Source: JACVRW01 sp038323835
GTDB lineage: Bacteria > Actinomycetota > Thermoleophilia > Solirubrobacterales > Thermoleophilaceae
Direction of reading: 5' to 3'
NCBI GenBank assembly: GCA_038323835.1
Contig: JBBQHI010000013.1
Coordinates: 18,503 to 82,502 of the forward strand
DNA: 64,000 nt
Positions 23,486 through 31,844 of this stretch are shown in pieces; position 1 is the stretch's first letter, and the number at the start of each line of letters is the position of its first letter. Position numbers and translations under genes: made by a program. The notes beneath the pieces are model-generated. The model was not told the DNA's origin, ran no database searches, and saw only the letters and a program-made list of their open reading frames with translations.

Positions 23486-23769
23486 GCCTGCGGAGGAGTG
23501 CCCGCGGGGCGCTCGCTGGGGGACACCATTCCCGCGGCCAGGTCCCACACGACGTCGGCCTCGCCGATGCCCTGCTGGCCCGCCAGCTCGGTGACGCGCT
23601 CCCAGGGGAGCGTGGCCTCCGGCAGGTCGTCCCAGCGGGCGAGCTCGAGCGAGTCGAGCGCTCCCTCGAGGTCGGGGGGCAGCTCCTCGCGGCTCCCCGT
23701 GACCGACTGTGCTCTCACGAGCGCACGCAACGCGTCACGTTCCGTATCGCTCAGCTTGACGCACCACAT
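23476..23769 (-). CDS. Hypothetical protein, 97 aa
   Basis: A small acidic soluble protein: MWCVKLSDTERDALRALVRAQ, then a Glu/Asp/Leu-rich helical middle and a Pro/Ser/Ala tail. No metal, membrane or signal motif is visible. I do not recognise the family. It lies between the hydroxyacyl-CoA dehydrogenase (10-base convergent overlap) and the CorC-like gene. Codon composition resembles its neighbours, so it is probably real. Confidence 0.55.
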   Translation of the reverse strand: MWCVKLSDTERDALRALVRAQSVTGSREELPPDLEGALDSLELARWDDLPEATLPWERVTELAGQQGIGEADVVWDLAAGMVSPSERPAGTPPQAQS

Positions 23770-23817
23770 GCCGGGCGAAGTTAGGCCCAGGTGCGGACAG
23801 ACCCTCGCCCGCCGAGC

Positions 23818-25212
23818 TCAGGACGGGGTGTCGGGCTCGCGGGTCTCCTGTTGGAAGCCACGCGGCGTGGCCGCGGCCTCCTCCACAGGCCGAGGCCGGC
23901 TTTCGTCCGGCTCGCGGTCCTCGTGGTCGCGGATCCGCACCGCCTCGATGCGGTTCTGGCGCACCGACTCCACGCGCACCGAATAGCCGTTGGCCTGCAC
24001 CATGTCCCCGCGCTTGGGCAGCCGGCCGAGCTCGCCGAACACATAGCCGCCGACGGAGTTGTAGGCCTCCGAGTCCACGGGCAGGTCGAGCCCGTAGTCC
24101 TGGAGATCGGTGATCGGCACGTGCCCGCGGACCCACCAGTCGCCGTTGGCGAGGCGGCGGATGCCCGCCACCGCCGGGTCCGTCTCGTCGGCGATCTCCC
24201 CCACCACCTCCTCGATGATGTCCTCGATCGTGACGATGCCGGCCGTGCGGCCGTACTCGTCCACCACCACTGCCATCGAGGCACGCTCACGCTGAAGGTC
24301 GGCCAGGAGATCGTCGAGAGGCTTGGTCTCGGGCACGATGAGCGCGTCCTTCACCGCCGGCACGATCGAAGCCTCCGGCCCCTCCGACATCAGCAGCCGC
24401 ACGAGCGAGTTGCCGTGGACGATGCCCCGGATGCGGTCGGTGTTGCCCTCCTCGGTGGCCACCAGGCGGGTGTGCCCGGAGTCCACCATTCGCCGGAGCG
24501 CGGTCTCCACGTCCTCAGATATGTCGACGGTGACCACCGCGGGGATCGGAGTCATTACCTGGCGCGCCTGCTGCTCGTGGAGATGGAAGACCCCAGACAG
24601 CATCCCGGCCTCTCCGGGGTCGATCTTGCCGCCGTGCGCGCTCTGGGCGATCAGGAGCTTCAGGTCATCGGAGCTGCTGGCCTCGTCGAACTCCGCGCGC
24701 GGGTCCACGCCCACCAGGCGGAGCATGGCGTTGGAGCTCGTGTTCAGCAGCCAGATGAAGGCGCCGAGCGTTGTCTTGAACAACTCGAGCAGCCGGGCCG
24801 TGCGGCGCACGGTGCTCTCGGCGTGGACGATCGAGTAGATCTTCGGCACCTGCTCGCCGACGGTGATGTGCAGCGAGGTGGTGAACAGGTAGGCGACGAA
24901 GATCGAGATGGCCACGGCCACGCCGTGACCCACCACGTCGCCGAGCAGCGGCTCGAGCTGCGCCGCGATGGCGGGCTCGCCCAGGAAGCCGATGCCCAGC
25001 GAGGCCATGGTGATGCCGAGCTGGCAGGCAGACAGGTACTGGTCGATCTCGTCGACCTGCTTCAGCGCCAGCGCGGCCCCTCGGACGCCCTCGTCCCGCA
25101 TCTGCTCGAGCCGCGGCTGACGGGCGCGCACGAGTCCGAACTCGGCGGCCACGAAGAAGCCGTTGGCGGCCACCAGCACAAGCACTCCCACCAGCAGCAG
25201 CAGCTCTGTCAT
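23818..25212 (-). CDS. CNNM/CBS/CorC-family membrane transporter (hemolysin C-like)
   Basis: A 464-residue protein with the standard order of the CNNM-CBS-CorC family: an N-terminal membrane domain of three to four helices (ANGFFVAAEFGLVRARQPRLEQM, SACQLGITMASLGIGFLGEP), two CBS domains (about residues 210-335; TPIPAVVTVDISEDVETALRRMVDSGHTRL and DEYGRTAGIVTIEDIIEEVVGEI), and a C-terminal CorC_HlyC domain. Family members export or balance Mg/Co or related ions. The acidic/basic tail past about residue 425 is not conserved. The gap 25213-25323 upstream shows nothing I recognise. Confidence 0.9.
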   Translation of the reverse strand: MTELLLLVGVLVLVAANGFFVAAEFGLVRARQPRLEQMRDEGVRGAALALKQVDEIDQYLSACQLGITMASLGIGFLGEPAIAAQLEPLLGDVVGHGVAVAISIFVAYLFTTSLHITVGEQVPKIYSIVHAESTVRRTARLLELFKTTLGAFIWLLNTSSNAMLRLVGVDPRAEFDEASSSDDLKLLIAQSAHGGKIDPGEAGMLSGVFHLHEQQARQVMTPIPAVVTVDISEDVETALRRMVDSGHTRLVATEEGNTDRIRGIVHGNSLVRLLMSEGPEASIVPAVKDALIVPETKPLDDLLADLQRERASMAVVVDEYGRTAGIVTIEDIIEEVVGEIADETDPAVAGIRRLANGDWWVRGHVPITDLQDYGLDLPVDSEAYNSVGGYVFGELGRLPKRGDMVQANGYSVRVESVRQNRIEAVRIRDHEDREPDESRPRPVEEAAATPRGFQQETREPDTPS

Positions 25213-25323
25213 TGGAAGGCGCCCGGGCCCGGGAGCGGGGCCCTGCGCCGGCTACTTCGAGGAAGCTCGTCGTCGCTCATCGGCGAAGGGGGCGAGGGTA
25301 GCAGGGGGCCCCAGGCCCTCCAC

Positions 25324-25602
25324 CTACGCCAATGCATCGACCTTCCCGGCCAGCACGAAGTCGTTCTCCGTGAGCCCGCCCTCGGAGTGGGTGCTGATCG
25401 TGACCGTCACCTTGTTCCACGAAATCTCGAGGTCCGGGTGGTGGTTCATCTCCTCCGCCACCGGCGCCAGCCGGTTAACCAGGCCGACGGACGACATGAA
25501 GTCGTCGCCCTCGTAGGTCTTCTCGATCGCGTCGCCGCTTCGCGACCAGCCCTCCAGGCCGGCCAGCCGATGCTCGATTTCCTCGTCGTTCAGACGTGCC
25601 AT
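25324..25602 (-). CDS. 4a-hydroxytetrahydrobiopterin dehydratase (pterin carbinolamine dehydratase)
   Basis: A 92-residue PCD protein, complete for the family. The active-site histidines are in EEMNHHPDLEISWNKVTVTISTHSEGGLTENDFVLA. In bacteria it recycles the pterin cofactor of aromatic amino acid hydroxylases or serves in molybdopterin-related metabolism; no hydroxylase is nearby. The ATG at 25602 (MARLNDEEI) is chosen over an upstream open frame that runs into the divergent BtuF-like gene. Only 10 bases separate the two start codons. Confidence 0.9.
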   Translation of the reverse strand: MARLNDEEIEHRLAGLEGWSRSGDAIEKTYEGDDFMSSVGLVNRLAPVAEEMNHHPDLEISWNKVTVTISTHSEGGLTENDFVLAGKVDALA

Positions 25603-25612
25603 CCTCGTCTCC

Positions 25613-26518
25613 GTGCTCGTCGCCTCACTTGTCCCCTCGGCCACCGAGATGCTGTTCGCCCTGGGGCTGGGTGACTCCGTGGCCGGGGTGACCCATGAAT
25701 GTGATTATCCGCCCGGCGCGGAGCGCCTACCCCATCTCACGCGAAGCGTGATCGGCGAGGGCCTGTCCGCCCGCGAGATCGACGACGCCGTGAGGGAGCG
25801 CACCGGGCGGGGCGAGGCGCTCTACGAGCTCGACGAGGAGACGCTCGCCGAGCTGGGCGTGGACCTGATCGTGACCCAGGCCGTGTGCGCGGTCTGCGCC
25901 GTGTCGTTCGACGACGTGAAGGCGGTGGCCGAGCGCCTGCCCACGCGCCCGGCCGTGATCTCCCTCGACCCCTCCACGCTCGGCGAGGTGCTGGCCGACC
26001 TGCCGCGACTGGCCGAGGCGGCGGGCGATCCCGACGCCGGCGAGCGCCTGGTGGCCGACGCCGCCGCGCGCGTGGCGGCCGTGGAGGACGCCGTGCGCGA
26101 CGCCCCGCGTCCCCGCGTGGCCGCGCTCGAGTGGCTCGACCCGGTCTACGCCGGCGGCCACTGGGTGCCGCAGATGGTGCAGCTGGCGGGAGGCGAGGAC
26201 GTGCTCGGACTGCCGGGCGAGCGGTCCCGCACCGTGGAGTGGGAGGAGGTGGCCGCCGCGTCTCCAGAGGTGGTGGTGTCGATGCCCTGCGGCCTTTACG
26301 CGGAGGAGGCGGCGGCCGAGACGGTCAGGCACCGCGACCGGCTCGCCTCGCTCGGCGCGCGCGTGCTGGCGGTGGACGCCGCGGCGTACTACTCCCGCCC
26401 CGGCCCGCGCCTCGTGGACGGCGTGGAGCTCATGGCGCACCTGCTCCATCCCGAGCTCGTTCCGGCGCCGGACTCGCGGCGCTCGATCGAGATCGACCTC
26501 GCGCGTGTCCGTGCCTAG
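25613..26518 (+). CDS. BtuF-like cobalamin/iron-chelate binding protein without signal peptide
   Basis: A 301-residue periplasmic-binding-protein fold of the BtuF/TroA type (VASLVPSATEMLFALGLGDSVAGVTHECDYPP at the N terminus, then ALEWLDPVYAGGHWVPQMVQLAGG). Canonical BtuF is exported, but this protein starts directly at the first strand with no signal peptide or lipobox, so it appears cytoplasmic, as in a known actinobacterial/proteobacterial subgroup. A CAVCAV pair of cysteines near residue 88 could bind metal. No permease is adjacent. A CATCCT box 7 bases before the GTG overlaps the start of the divergent pterin dehydratase. Confidence 0.83.
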   Translation: MLVASLVPSATEMLFALGLGDSVAGVTHECDYPPGAERLPHLTRSVIGEGLSAREIDDAVRERTGRGEALYELDEETLAELGVDLIVTQAVCAVCAVSFDDVKAVAERLPTRPAVISLDPSTLGEVLADLPRLAEAAGDPDAGERLVADAAARVAAVEDAVRDAPRPRVAALEWLDPVYAGGHWVPQMVQLAGGEDVLGLPGERSRTVEWEEVAAASPEVVVSMPCGLYAEEAAAETVRHRDRLASLGARVLAVDAAAYYSRPGPRLVDGVELMAHLLHPELVPAPDSRRSIEIDLARVRA

Positions 26519-26524
26519 GCCCGC

Positions 26525-27340
26525 TCAGGCCCCCGAGGACACCATGATCGACCCGGCCACGGCGAGCGCGGCGAGCAGCCCGCACATCACTGCGGGCAGC
26601 GCTTGCGGCACACGCAGCCGCTGACCGAGGTCGAAGAGCAGGTACGCGGACGCGGCGCCGCCCACCAGCCCCCCGATGTGGCCGCCGACGGAGATGCCGG
26701 GCACGGCGAAGGTGATCAGGAGGTTGAGCCCGATCCAGATGCCCAGGCCGCTCTCCATGATCCCGATGCCGCGACTGCGCATGACCAGGGCCGCGGCCGC
26801 CATCAGGCCGAAGATCGCTCCCGACGCGCCAACCGTGGGCCCCGCGGTGACCACGAGGGCGCCGAACGACCCGGTGATCAGGGAGACGAAGTAGATGATC
26901 GCGAAGCGCACGCGCCCCGCCACGGGCTCGAGAATCTGCCCGAGGATGTAGAGCGAGAACATGTTGGTGGCCAGATGGAAGAAGCCGACGTGCAGGAAGC
27001 CGGCGGTCAGGAGCCGGTAGTACTCGCCGTCGGCGATGGCCGCGCGGTACACCGAGCCGTCGATGAGCAGGCGGCTCTGACCGATCCCTCCGGAGGTGGC
27101 GCTCGCCCCTCCGAGGAACGCTCCGAGGGCCACCACCACGTTGATGGCGATCAGCGCGTAGGTGACCACCGGGTCCCCGCCCGTACTCGACATTCCGCGC
27201 ACCTCGGTGCGCTGGCGCGCGCACTCGGGGCAGCGCATGCCCACCGACGTGGTGGTCATGCAGTCCGGGCAGATCGGCCGGTCGCAGTTCGAACAGCGGA
27301 CGCCGGTCTCGCGTCCGGGGTGGCGGTAACAGACGTCCAT
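26525..27340 (-). CDS. Rhomboid intramembrane serine protease with N-terminal zinc finger
   Basis: A 271-residue protein. Residues 1-45 form a B-box-like zinc finger: CYRHPGRETGVRCSNCDRPICPDC followed by MRCPEC, with seven cysteines and one histidine. Six membrane helices follow with rhomboid signatures: HVGFFHLATNMFSLYILGQ, the serine nucleophile in VGASGAIFGLM, and the catalytic histidine in GGHIGGLVGG. It should cut transmembrane substrates. The zinc-finger front end is common in actinobacterial rhomboids. The rhomboid substrate is unknown. Confidence 0.92.
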   Translation of the reverse strand: MDVCYRHPGRETGVRCSNCDRPICPDCMTTTSVGMRCPECARQRTEVRGMSSTGGDPVVTYALIAINVVVALGAFLGGASATSGGIGQSRLLIDGSVYRAAIADGEYYRLLTAGFLHVGFFHLATNMFSLYILGQILEPVAGRVRFAIIYFVSLITGSFGALVVTAGPTVGASGAIFGLMAAAALVMRSRGIGIMESGLGIWIGLNLLITFAVPGISVGGHIGGLVGGAASAYLLFDLGQRLRVPQALPAVMCGLLAALAVAGSIMVSSGA

Positions 27341-27393
27341 CTACTGCGGCTCAGACTAGCTGGCGACCCGACGCTCCCATTTGCGGCCGAGGG

Positions 27394-28116
27394 CTAGAGG
27401 GGAACGCTCAGGATGGGGTTCTCGCTGGGCTGCTGGGCTCCCCCGCGGCGCTCGCGCGTGACCAGCACGGCGCTCGCCTTGCTGAGGTCGTCCGGGAGGG
27501 CCACGGTGCCCTGGCCGTCGGTGCCCACCACGAAGGTGGGCTGGGGCACGTAATGGCCGTCGCGCTGGACCCAGGCCTGGTAGACGCGCTCCCGGCCCAG
27601 CGCCGGAAGGCCCTGGGTGCGCAGCACGCCGCCACGCGCGCCGTTGTCCTCGTAGCGAAGGCTCGCCTGGGCGAGGGGCGCCCGCTCCTTGTCCACATTC
27701 GCGGCCACGGTGCGGTCCACCCGGGTGTTGTCGGATCCCAGCTGGGACACCTCGAACCCCACCGCGAGCCCAATCGCGAGCAGGCTCACGGCCATCACCA
27801 CGCGCAGGCCGCCGGTCCGCGGGAGCAGGCCGCGGAGGCGCCCTCGCCACGACTCGCCCGCCCGTGCCGGCTCGCGCTCCCGCGCCTCGGCTTCCACGAC
27901 GTCCATCAGCGAGCGCTTGAGCCCCGGCGGTGGCTCCAACTGCTCCACCGAGCGCGGAATGGCATCCGCCGCCGGGCGCAGGTGCTCCAGCTCGCGGCGG
28001 CAATCGGCGCAGCTCTCCATGTGCGTCTCGAAGTCGCGCAGCTCGTCGTCGGGCAGCGCACCCAGCAGGTACACGGCCACGTCGTCGCGGAAGCGAGGAT
28101 GGTCGGGGCCGGTCAC
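27394..28116 (-). CDS. Anti-sigma factor, RskA family
   Basis: A 240-residue one-pass membrane protein. The cytoplasmic N terminus carries the zinc-binding anti-sigma motif His32-x3-Cys36-x2-Cys39 (THMESCADC). A membrane helix lies at about residues 104-122 (VVMAVSLLAIGLAVGF), and the outer C-terminal domain matches RskA (YQAWVQRDGHYVPQPTFVVGTDGQGTVALP). Its ATG overlaps the stop of the ECF sigma gene (ATGA), so it surely controls that sigma factor. In mycobacteria, RskA-type factors release the sigma factor through regulated proteolysis; the rhomboid next door may be a coincidence. Confidence 0.9.
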   Translation of the reverse strand: MTGPDHPRFRDDVAVYLLGALPDDELRDFETHMESCADCRRELEHLRPAADAIPRSVEQLEPPPGLKRSLMDVVEAEAREREPARAGESWRGRLRGLLPRTGGLRVVMAVSLLAIGLAVGFEVSQLGSDNTRVDRTVAANVDKERAPLAQASLRYEDNGARGGVLRTQGLPALGRERVYQAWVQRDGHYVPQPTFVVGTDGQGTVALPDDLSKASAVLVTRERRGGAQQPSENPILSVPL

Positions 28117-28697
28117 GCGAGCTCCCCCTGGGCGAACCCCTCCGCCAGCTGCTTGCGCATCTTCTCCAGGCCGAGGCGCATGCGCCCCTTCACCGTGCCG
28201 ATCGGCATGCCGAGCAGCTCGGCGATCTGGCTGTGGCTGAAGCCGCCGAAGTATGCGAGCTCGACCGTGCGGCGCTGCTCGGCGGGAAGCGTCTCGAGCG
28301 CGCTGTGGACGCTGCGGGCCTCCTCGCGGCGGGCGGCCTCCACGTCGGTGCGCTCCGGGGCCTCGAGGCGCTCGGCCACGCCCTCCATCGACTCACGCCG
28401 GCGGTCGTGCACCGTGCCCCGGCGCAGCGCGTCGATTCCGCGGTTGTGCACGATCCCGAGCACCCAGGTGCGGACGCTTCCGCGCGCCTGGTCGTAGCGC
28501 GTGCGACTGCGCCAGATCGAAAGGAACGCCTCCTGCGTTATGTCCTCTGCGGTCACTTTGTTCCCCACCATCCGGTACGCAAGGGAGAAGGCGGCCCCCC
28601 CGTGGCGCTCGTACATGAGCTCGAACGCCCGCGGGTTCCCTCCTTGAACCAGCTGCATGACCTCTTCGTCCGCGAGGTTTCGGATATCTGCGGTCAC
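28113..28697 (-). CDS. ECF RNA polymerase sigma factor, SigK-like
   Basis: A 194-residue sigma-70-family factor with only regions 2 and 4: AFSLAYRMVGNKVTAEDITQEAFLSIWRSRTRYD (region 2, -10 recognition) and LETLPAEQRRTVELAYFGGFSHSQIAELLGMPIGTVKGRMRLGLEKMRKQL (region 4, -35 recognition). It is coupled to the RskA anti-sigma gene downstream, the arrangement of SigK/RskA. The 59-base gap to the divergent DUF4383 gene must hold its promoter. The signal and regulon are unknown. Confidence 0.9.
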   Translation of the reverse strand: MTADIRNLADEEVMQLVQGGNPRAFELMYERHGGAAFSLAYRMVGNKVTAEDITQEAFLSIWRSRTRYDQARGSVRTWVLGIVHNRGIDALRRGTVHDRRRESMEGVAERLEAPERTDVEAARREEARSVHSALETLPAEQRRTVELAYFGGFSHSQIAELLGMPIGTVKGRMRLGLEKMRKQLAEGFAQGELA

Positions 28698-28756
28698 GGC
28701 GTGGTGTTCCTACGCGGCAAAGGGGTGCATGGATCAGTGGCGAAGCTTGACCGTTG

Positions 28757-29173
28757 ATGGAGACGCGCTCACCTGCCCAGGCATACGCGCTGGTTGCGGG
28801 GGCCATCCTGGTGGTTCTCGGCATCCTCGGCTTCTTCTACAACGCGAGCTTCGGCAGCGGCGAGGGCACGGCCCGCGACGCAGTGCTGGGAGTCCTGGAC
28901 GTGAACGGCTGGCACAACCTGCTGCACATCGCCTCCGGTGTGATCGGCCTCGCCCTGGTGGGCTCCTATCCGGCGTCGCGCGGGTACGCCTTCGGGATGG
29001 GCGCGATCTACCTCGTGATCGCCCTGTTCGGCTTCGCCGCGGGCAACGGCGGCGAGATCGTGAACCTGATCCCCGTGAACACCGGGGACAACGTGGTGCA
29101 CATGGCGATCGGCTTCGCGGGCGTGGCCGCGGGATTCGCCACCCCGGCGAGCCAGGCGCCCAGCACGGTCTAA
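28757..29173 (+). CDS. DUF4383 family membrane protein
   Basis: A 138-residue four-helix membrane protein. Family features are YALVAGAILVVLGILGFFYN, DVNGWHNLLHIASGVIGLAL, and NVVHMAIGFAGVAAGF, with the conserved HNLLHI and VHM histidines. DUF4383 proteins are common in actinomycetes and have no known function. A TTG at 28754 directly before the ATG adds one residue at most. It is divergent from the SigK-like gene. A repeat copy begins right after its stop. Confidence 0.8.
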   Translation: METRSPAQAYALVAGAILVVLGILGFFYNASFGSGEGTARDAVLGVLDVNGWHNLLHIASGVIGLALVGSYPASRGYAFGMGAIYLVIALFGFAAGNGGEIVNLIPVNTGDNVVHMAIGFAGVAAGFATPASQAPSTV

Positions 29174-29176
29174 GGC

Positions 29177-29220
29177 ACGGTCCGGTGCTCGCCCGATCAC
29201 CGATCGGGCTCCGCTCCTCC
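29177..29220 (-). repeat. Dispersed palindromic repeat, copy F
   Basis: Reverse copy of the common form: GGTCCGGTGCTC, stem GCCCGATC-ACC-GATCGGGC, CCGCTCCTCC. It fills the gap between two convergent genes. Confidence 0.85.
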
Positions 29221-29556
29221 CTAGCCTCTGAAGCGGCGCTCGACGTCGCCTGCCGCGTCGCGCACCGCGCGCTCCAGCGACTTCAGGCTGCTCCCCTGGC
29301 GCTTGCGCTGGCGCTGGCGGGCTCGTACCACCACTAGCGCGCCGCCCGCGAGCGTGCCCACCACGGCCGCGGCCGCGGGCCGCGCCCAGTTGCGCGGGTC
29401 GCGCATGGCGGCGGGGTCCAGATCGGTCAGCTCCACCGCCGCGGCCTCGGTGAGCTCGGAGAGGGTGCGCTCCACCCGGTCGGTCAGGCGCTCGGGCGGG
29501 TCCAGCGGCACCAGGGCCGAGCGGAGCAGGTGCTCCAGGCGCTCGCCGTCAGTCAT
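29221..29556 (-). CDS. Small membrane protein coupled to an ECF sigma factor, 111 aa
   Basis: The N-terminal 55 residues are acidic and helical (LEHLLRSALVPLDPPERLTDRVERTLSEL). One membrane helix follows at about residues 60-77 (AAAAVVGTLAGGALVVV), then a very basic tail (RARQRQRKRQ). Its GTG or ATG start overlaps the sigma gene's end by 8 bases. An unknown one-helix protein coupled to a sigma factor suggests an atypical anti-sigma factor, although there is no His-x3-Cys-x2-Cys motif. This is inference from position. Confidence 0.6.
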   Translation of the reverse strand: MTDGERLEHLLRSALVPLDPPERLTDRVERTLSELTEAAAVELTDLDPAAMRDPRNWARPAAAAVVGTLAGGALVVVRARQRQRKRQGSSLKSLERAVRDAAGDVERRFRG

Positions 29557-30085
29557 CGTCCTCCTCTCCGAGCCGCTGCTCCAGCTGCTTGATGGCTCGG
29601 TGGATCAACACCTTCGTCGCCCCCTCGGAGCGGTCGAGGGCGGTGGCGATCTCCCGGTTGTCCATGCCCAGGGCGAACCTCATGATCAGCGCCTCGCGCC
29701 GGTCGTCGGGCAGCTTCGACACGCCCTCCAGCACCTCCTTGACCTGCTCCCGGCCCTCCACCAACGTCTCGGTGTCGTGCGGGGCGGTGAGCACGGCGGC
29801 GTCCTCCAGCTGCGTGAGCGGGCGCCGCGAGCGGTCGCGGTAGTAGTTGGCCGCGAGGTTGTGCGCGATCCGGATCAGCCACGGCCGCAGCGGCCGCCCG
29901 TTCGACTCGCGCTGCGCACGCGCGAAGTGACGGTAGGCCTGGAGAAACGTCTGCTCCGTCAGGTCCTCGGCGTCGTGGTGGTTGCCGATCCGGTAGTAGG
30001 CGTAGCTGTATACGTCGCGCAGGTGCGCGCGATAGAGATCGGTGAAATCCCGGTCCAGGCGCTGCTTGTCCGCAACCTCTTCCAA
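29549..30085 (-). CDS. ECF RNA polymerase sigma factor
   Basis: A 178-residue factor with region 2 (DFTDLYRAHLRDVYSYAYYRIGNHHDAEDLTEQTF) and region 4 (KLPDDRREALIMRFALGMDNREIATALDRSEGATKVLIHRAIKQL). The linker between is short and there is no extra C-terminal domain. The start is a TTG at 30085, supported by TAGGCT 8 bases upstream. The downstream overlapping gene encodes a one-helix membrane protein that may hold it inactive. Target promoters are unknown. Confidence 0.88.
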   Translation of the reverse strand: MEEVADKQRLDRDFTDLYRAHLRDVYSYAYYRIGNHHDAEDLTEQTFLQAYRHFARAQRESNGRPLRPWLIRIAHNLAANYYRDRSRRPLTQLEDAAVLTAPHDTETLVEGREQVKEVLEGVSKLPDDRREALIMRFALGMDNREIATALDRSEGATKVLIHRAIKQLEQRLGEEDDD

Positions 30086-30093
30086 CCATGCGC

Positions 30094-30099
30094 AGCCTA
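30094..30099 (-). promoter_or_regulatory. -10 box (TAGGCT), leaderless start
   Basis: On the minus strand, TAGGCT ends 8 bases before the TTG at 30085. Confidence 0.5.
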
Positions 30100-30118
30100 C
30101 TCGTGCGAGCGCGGCCGA

Positions 30119-31801
30119 TCAGGCGGCCCGCCGGCCTCTTCCACCCGGCGTGGATCTCATGCTCTCGAGCCACTGCTCGGGGGAGGCCTCGCCCTCCAGC
30201 ACCCGGCTCAGACCCGTGGTGACCGGCGCCTCGATCCCCTCGCGCTCGAACGCAAGGCCCAGCAGCGACACGGTGGCCAGCGACTCGGCCGTCCGCTCCA
30301 GCATCTGCTCCACGGCGCGCGGAGCCATGCCCGCCCCCACCGTCTCGCCCGCCCGGTGGTCGTGGCTCTCGGGAGCGATGGCCGTGGCCAGGAGGTCCCC
30401 GGCGCCGGCGAGCCCGGTGAAGGTCTCGCTCCGGCCGCCGCTCGCCACCGCCAGGGCGTGAACCTCGGAGAAGATGCGACCCGCCGCGGCGCCGGCCAGG
30501 CTCTCGCCCCGGGCCGCGGCCGCCGCGGATGCGAGCGCGGCCGTGTTGCTGGCGCACGCGGCCAGCTCGGCCCCGGTCACGTCGTCGGTCGTGTCCACCG
30601 TGAGCCCCCCGGCCTGCAGCACCTCGCCGAGCTGGCGCAGGAGCTCCGCGTCGCGGGTGGCCAGGACGACCGAGGCTCCGGGCTCGACCGTCTCGCGCGC
30701 GTGGGCGGGACCGGCCAGCGAAGCCACGGCCCGCGCGCGCACCCGCTCGGCCACGAAGGCCGACGGCGTGGTGCCGAGCGGCGGCACCAGTCCCTTGGAC
30801 ACCACGAGCACGGCACTGCGCTCTCCCATGTGAGCGCCGATGTCCCCCACCGCCGCGGGCAGTGCGCGACAGGGCACGGCCAGCACCACCAGGTCCACGC
30901 CGACCAGCTCCACGTCCCGCAGTGCGCTCACCTCGATGCGGCGATCGAGCTCCACGCCGGGCAGGTGGTCGGAGTTCTCGCGCCCGGCGGAGATGCGTGC
31001 GGCCTGGTCGCGCGTACGACAGGTGAGGTTCACCTCGAGGCCGGCCCGCGCGAGCACCGTGGCCACGGCGGTGCCCATCGATCCCGCGCCCACCACCACG
31101 GCGGTGCGCAGCGGCGGCAGGCCGCCGAGCCACTCCCACTGAAGGGCGACACACGGCCAGATGCGCTCGGTCACCTCGCCCGCCAGGAAGGGCGAGGGCT
31201 CCTCTACGCGCGGGAAGGTGAGCGGCGCGCCGAAGCGCAGGTGCACCTTGACCGGCCGGATCCGCCAGCCCCGCCGGGCGCGCTCGCTCCCGCTCACCGC
31301 CACCGGCACAACCGGAGCGCCGCTCTCGAGCGCCAGGCGGCCGACACCCCGGCGCGGGGGCTTGAGCGAGCCGCGCGTGACCCGGGTGCCCTCCGGGAAG
31401 ATCACCACGACCCGGCCACGCTCCAGAAGCATCAGCGAGGTCTTCACCGACTCCTCGTCGGACGCGCCGCGCCTGAGCGGGAACGCGCCGAGGCAATTGA
31501 GGGTCCAGCCCGCCAGGGGGTTCTTGAACAGCTCCTCCTTGGCCACGAAGTAGATCGGGCGGCGAACGCAGCAGCCGAGCACGAAGGGATCGAGGAAGCT
31601 GCGGTGGTTGGAGGCGAGAATCACCCCGCCGGAGGGCACGTGGCGGTGGCCGTTTCGCGCCAGCCGGAAGTAGAGCATCAGAGCGGGCTGGGCGAAGGCG
31701 CGAACGAACCAGTACACCGGCGAGTTCACCCCACGCGTGCGAGTACGCGCGTGATAGAGCTCCAACGGGCGCGGAGCCCACAATTTGCGCACGAGTGCCA
31801 T
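30119..31801 (-). CDS. Fused PlsC acyltransferase and degenerate GpsA-like dehydrogenase
   Basis: A 560-residue two-domain protein. Residues 1-225 are a 1-acylglycerol-3-phosphate acyltransferase (PlsC): the catalytic motif NHRSFLD at 65-71 and FPEGTR at 135-140. Residues 230-560 follow glycerol-3-phosphate dehydrogenase (GpsA): Rossmann GAGSMG at 238-243, GPAHARE at 364-370 for the usual GPSFAxE, and GLAGAGDLL at 463-471. The catalytic Lys of the CxxKN-type motif is Ser418 (CASN), and the phosphate-binding SRNRR is SHDHR at 479-483. The acyltransferase should be active in phosphatidic acid synthesis. The second half may bind NAD or G3P without turnover. Confidence 0.88.
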   Translation of the reverse strand: MALVRKLWAPRPLELYHARTRTRGVNSPVYWFVRAFAQPALMLYFRLARNGHRHVPSGGVILASNHRSFLDPFVLGCCVRRPIYFVAKEELFKNPLAGWTLNCLGAFPLRRGASDEESVKTSLMLLERGRVVVIFPEGTRVTRGSLKPPRRGVGRLALESGAPVVPVAVSGSERARRGWRIRPVKVHLRFGAPLTFPRVEEPSPFLAGEVTERIWPCVALQWEWLGGLPPLRTAVVVGAGSMGTAVATVLARAGLEVNLTCRTRDQAARISAGRENSDHLPGVELDRRIEVSALRDVELVGVDLVVLAVPCRALPAAVGDIGAHMGERSAVLVVSKGLVPPLGTTPSAFVAERVRARAVASLAGPAHARETVEPGASVVLATRDAELLRQLGEVLQAGGLTVDTTDDVTGAELAACASNTAALASAAAAARGESLAGAAAGRIFSEVHALAVASGGRSETFTGLAGAGDLLATAIAPESHDHRAGETVGAGMAPRAVEQMLERTAESLATVSLLGLAFEREGIEAPVTTGLSRVLEGEASPEQWLESMRSTPGGRGRRAA

Positions 31802-31832
31802 CGCCTCAGCTACCCGCCGCCCCCTCTCCCGT

Positions 31833-31838
31833 TACGCT
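31833..31838 (+). promoter_or_regulatory. -10 box (TACGCT), leaderless start
   Basis: TACGCT ends 6 bases before the GTG at 31845. Confidence 0.5.
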
Positions 31839-31844
31839 GCCGGT

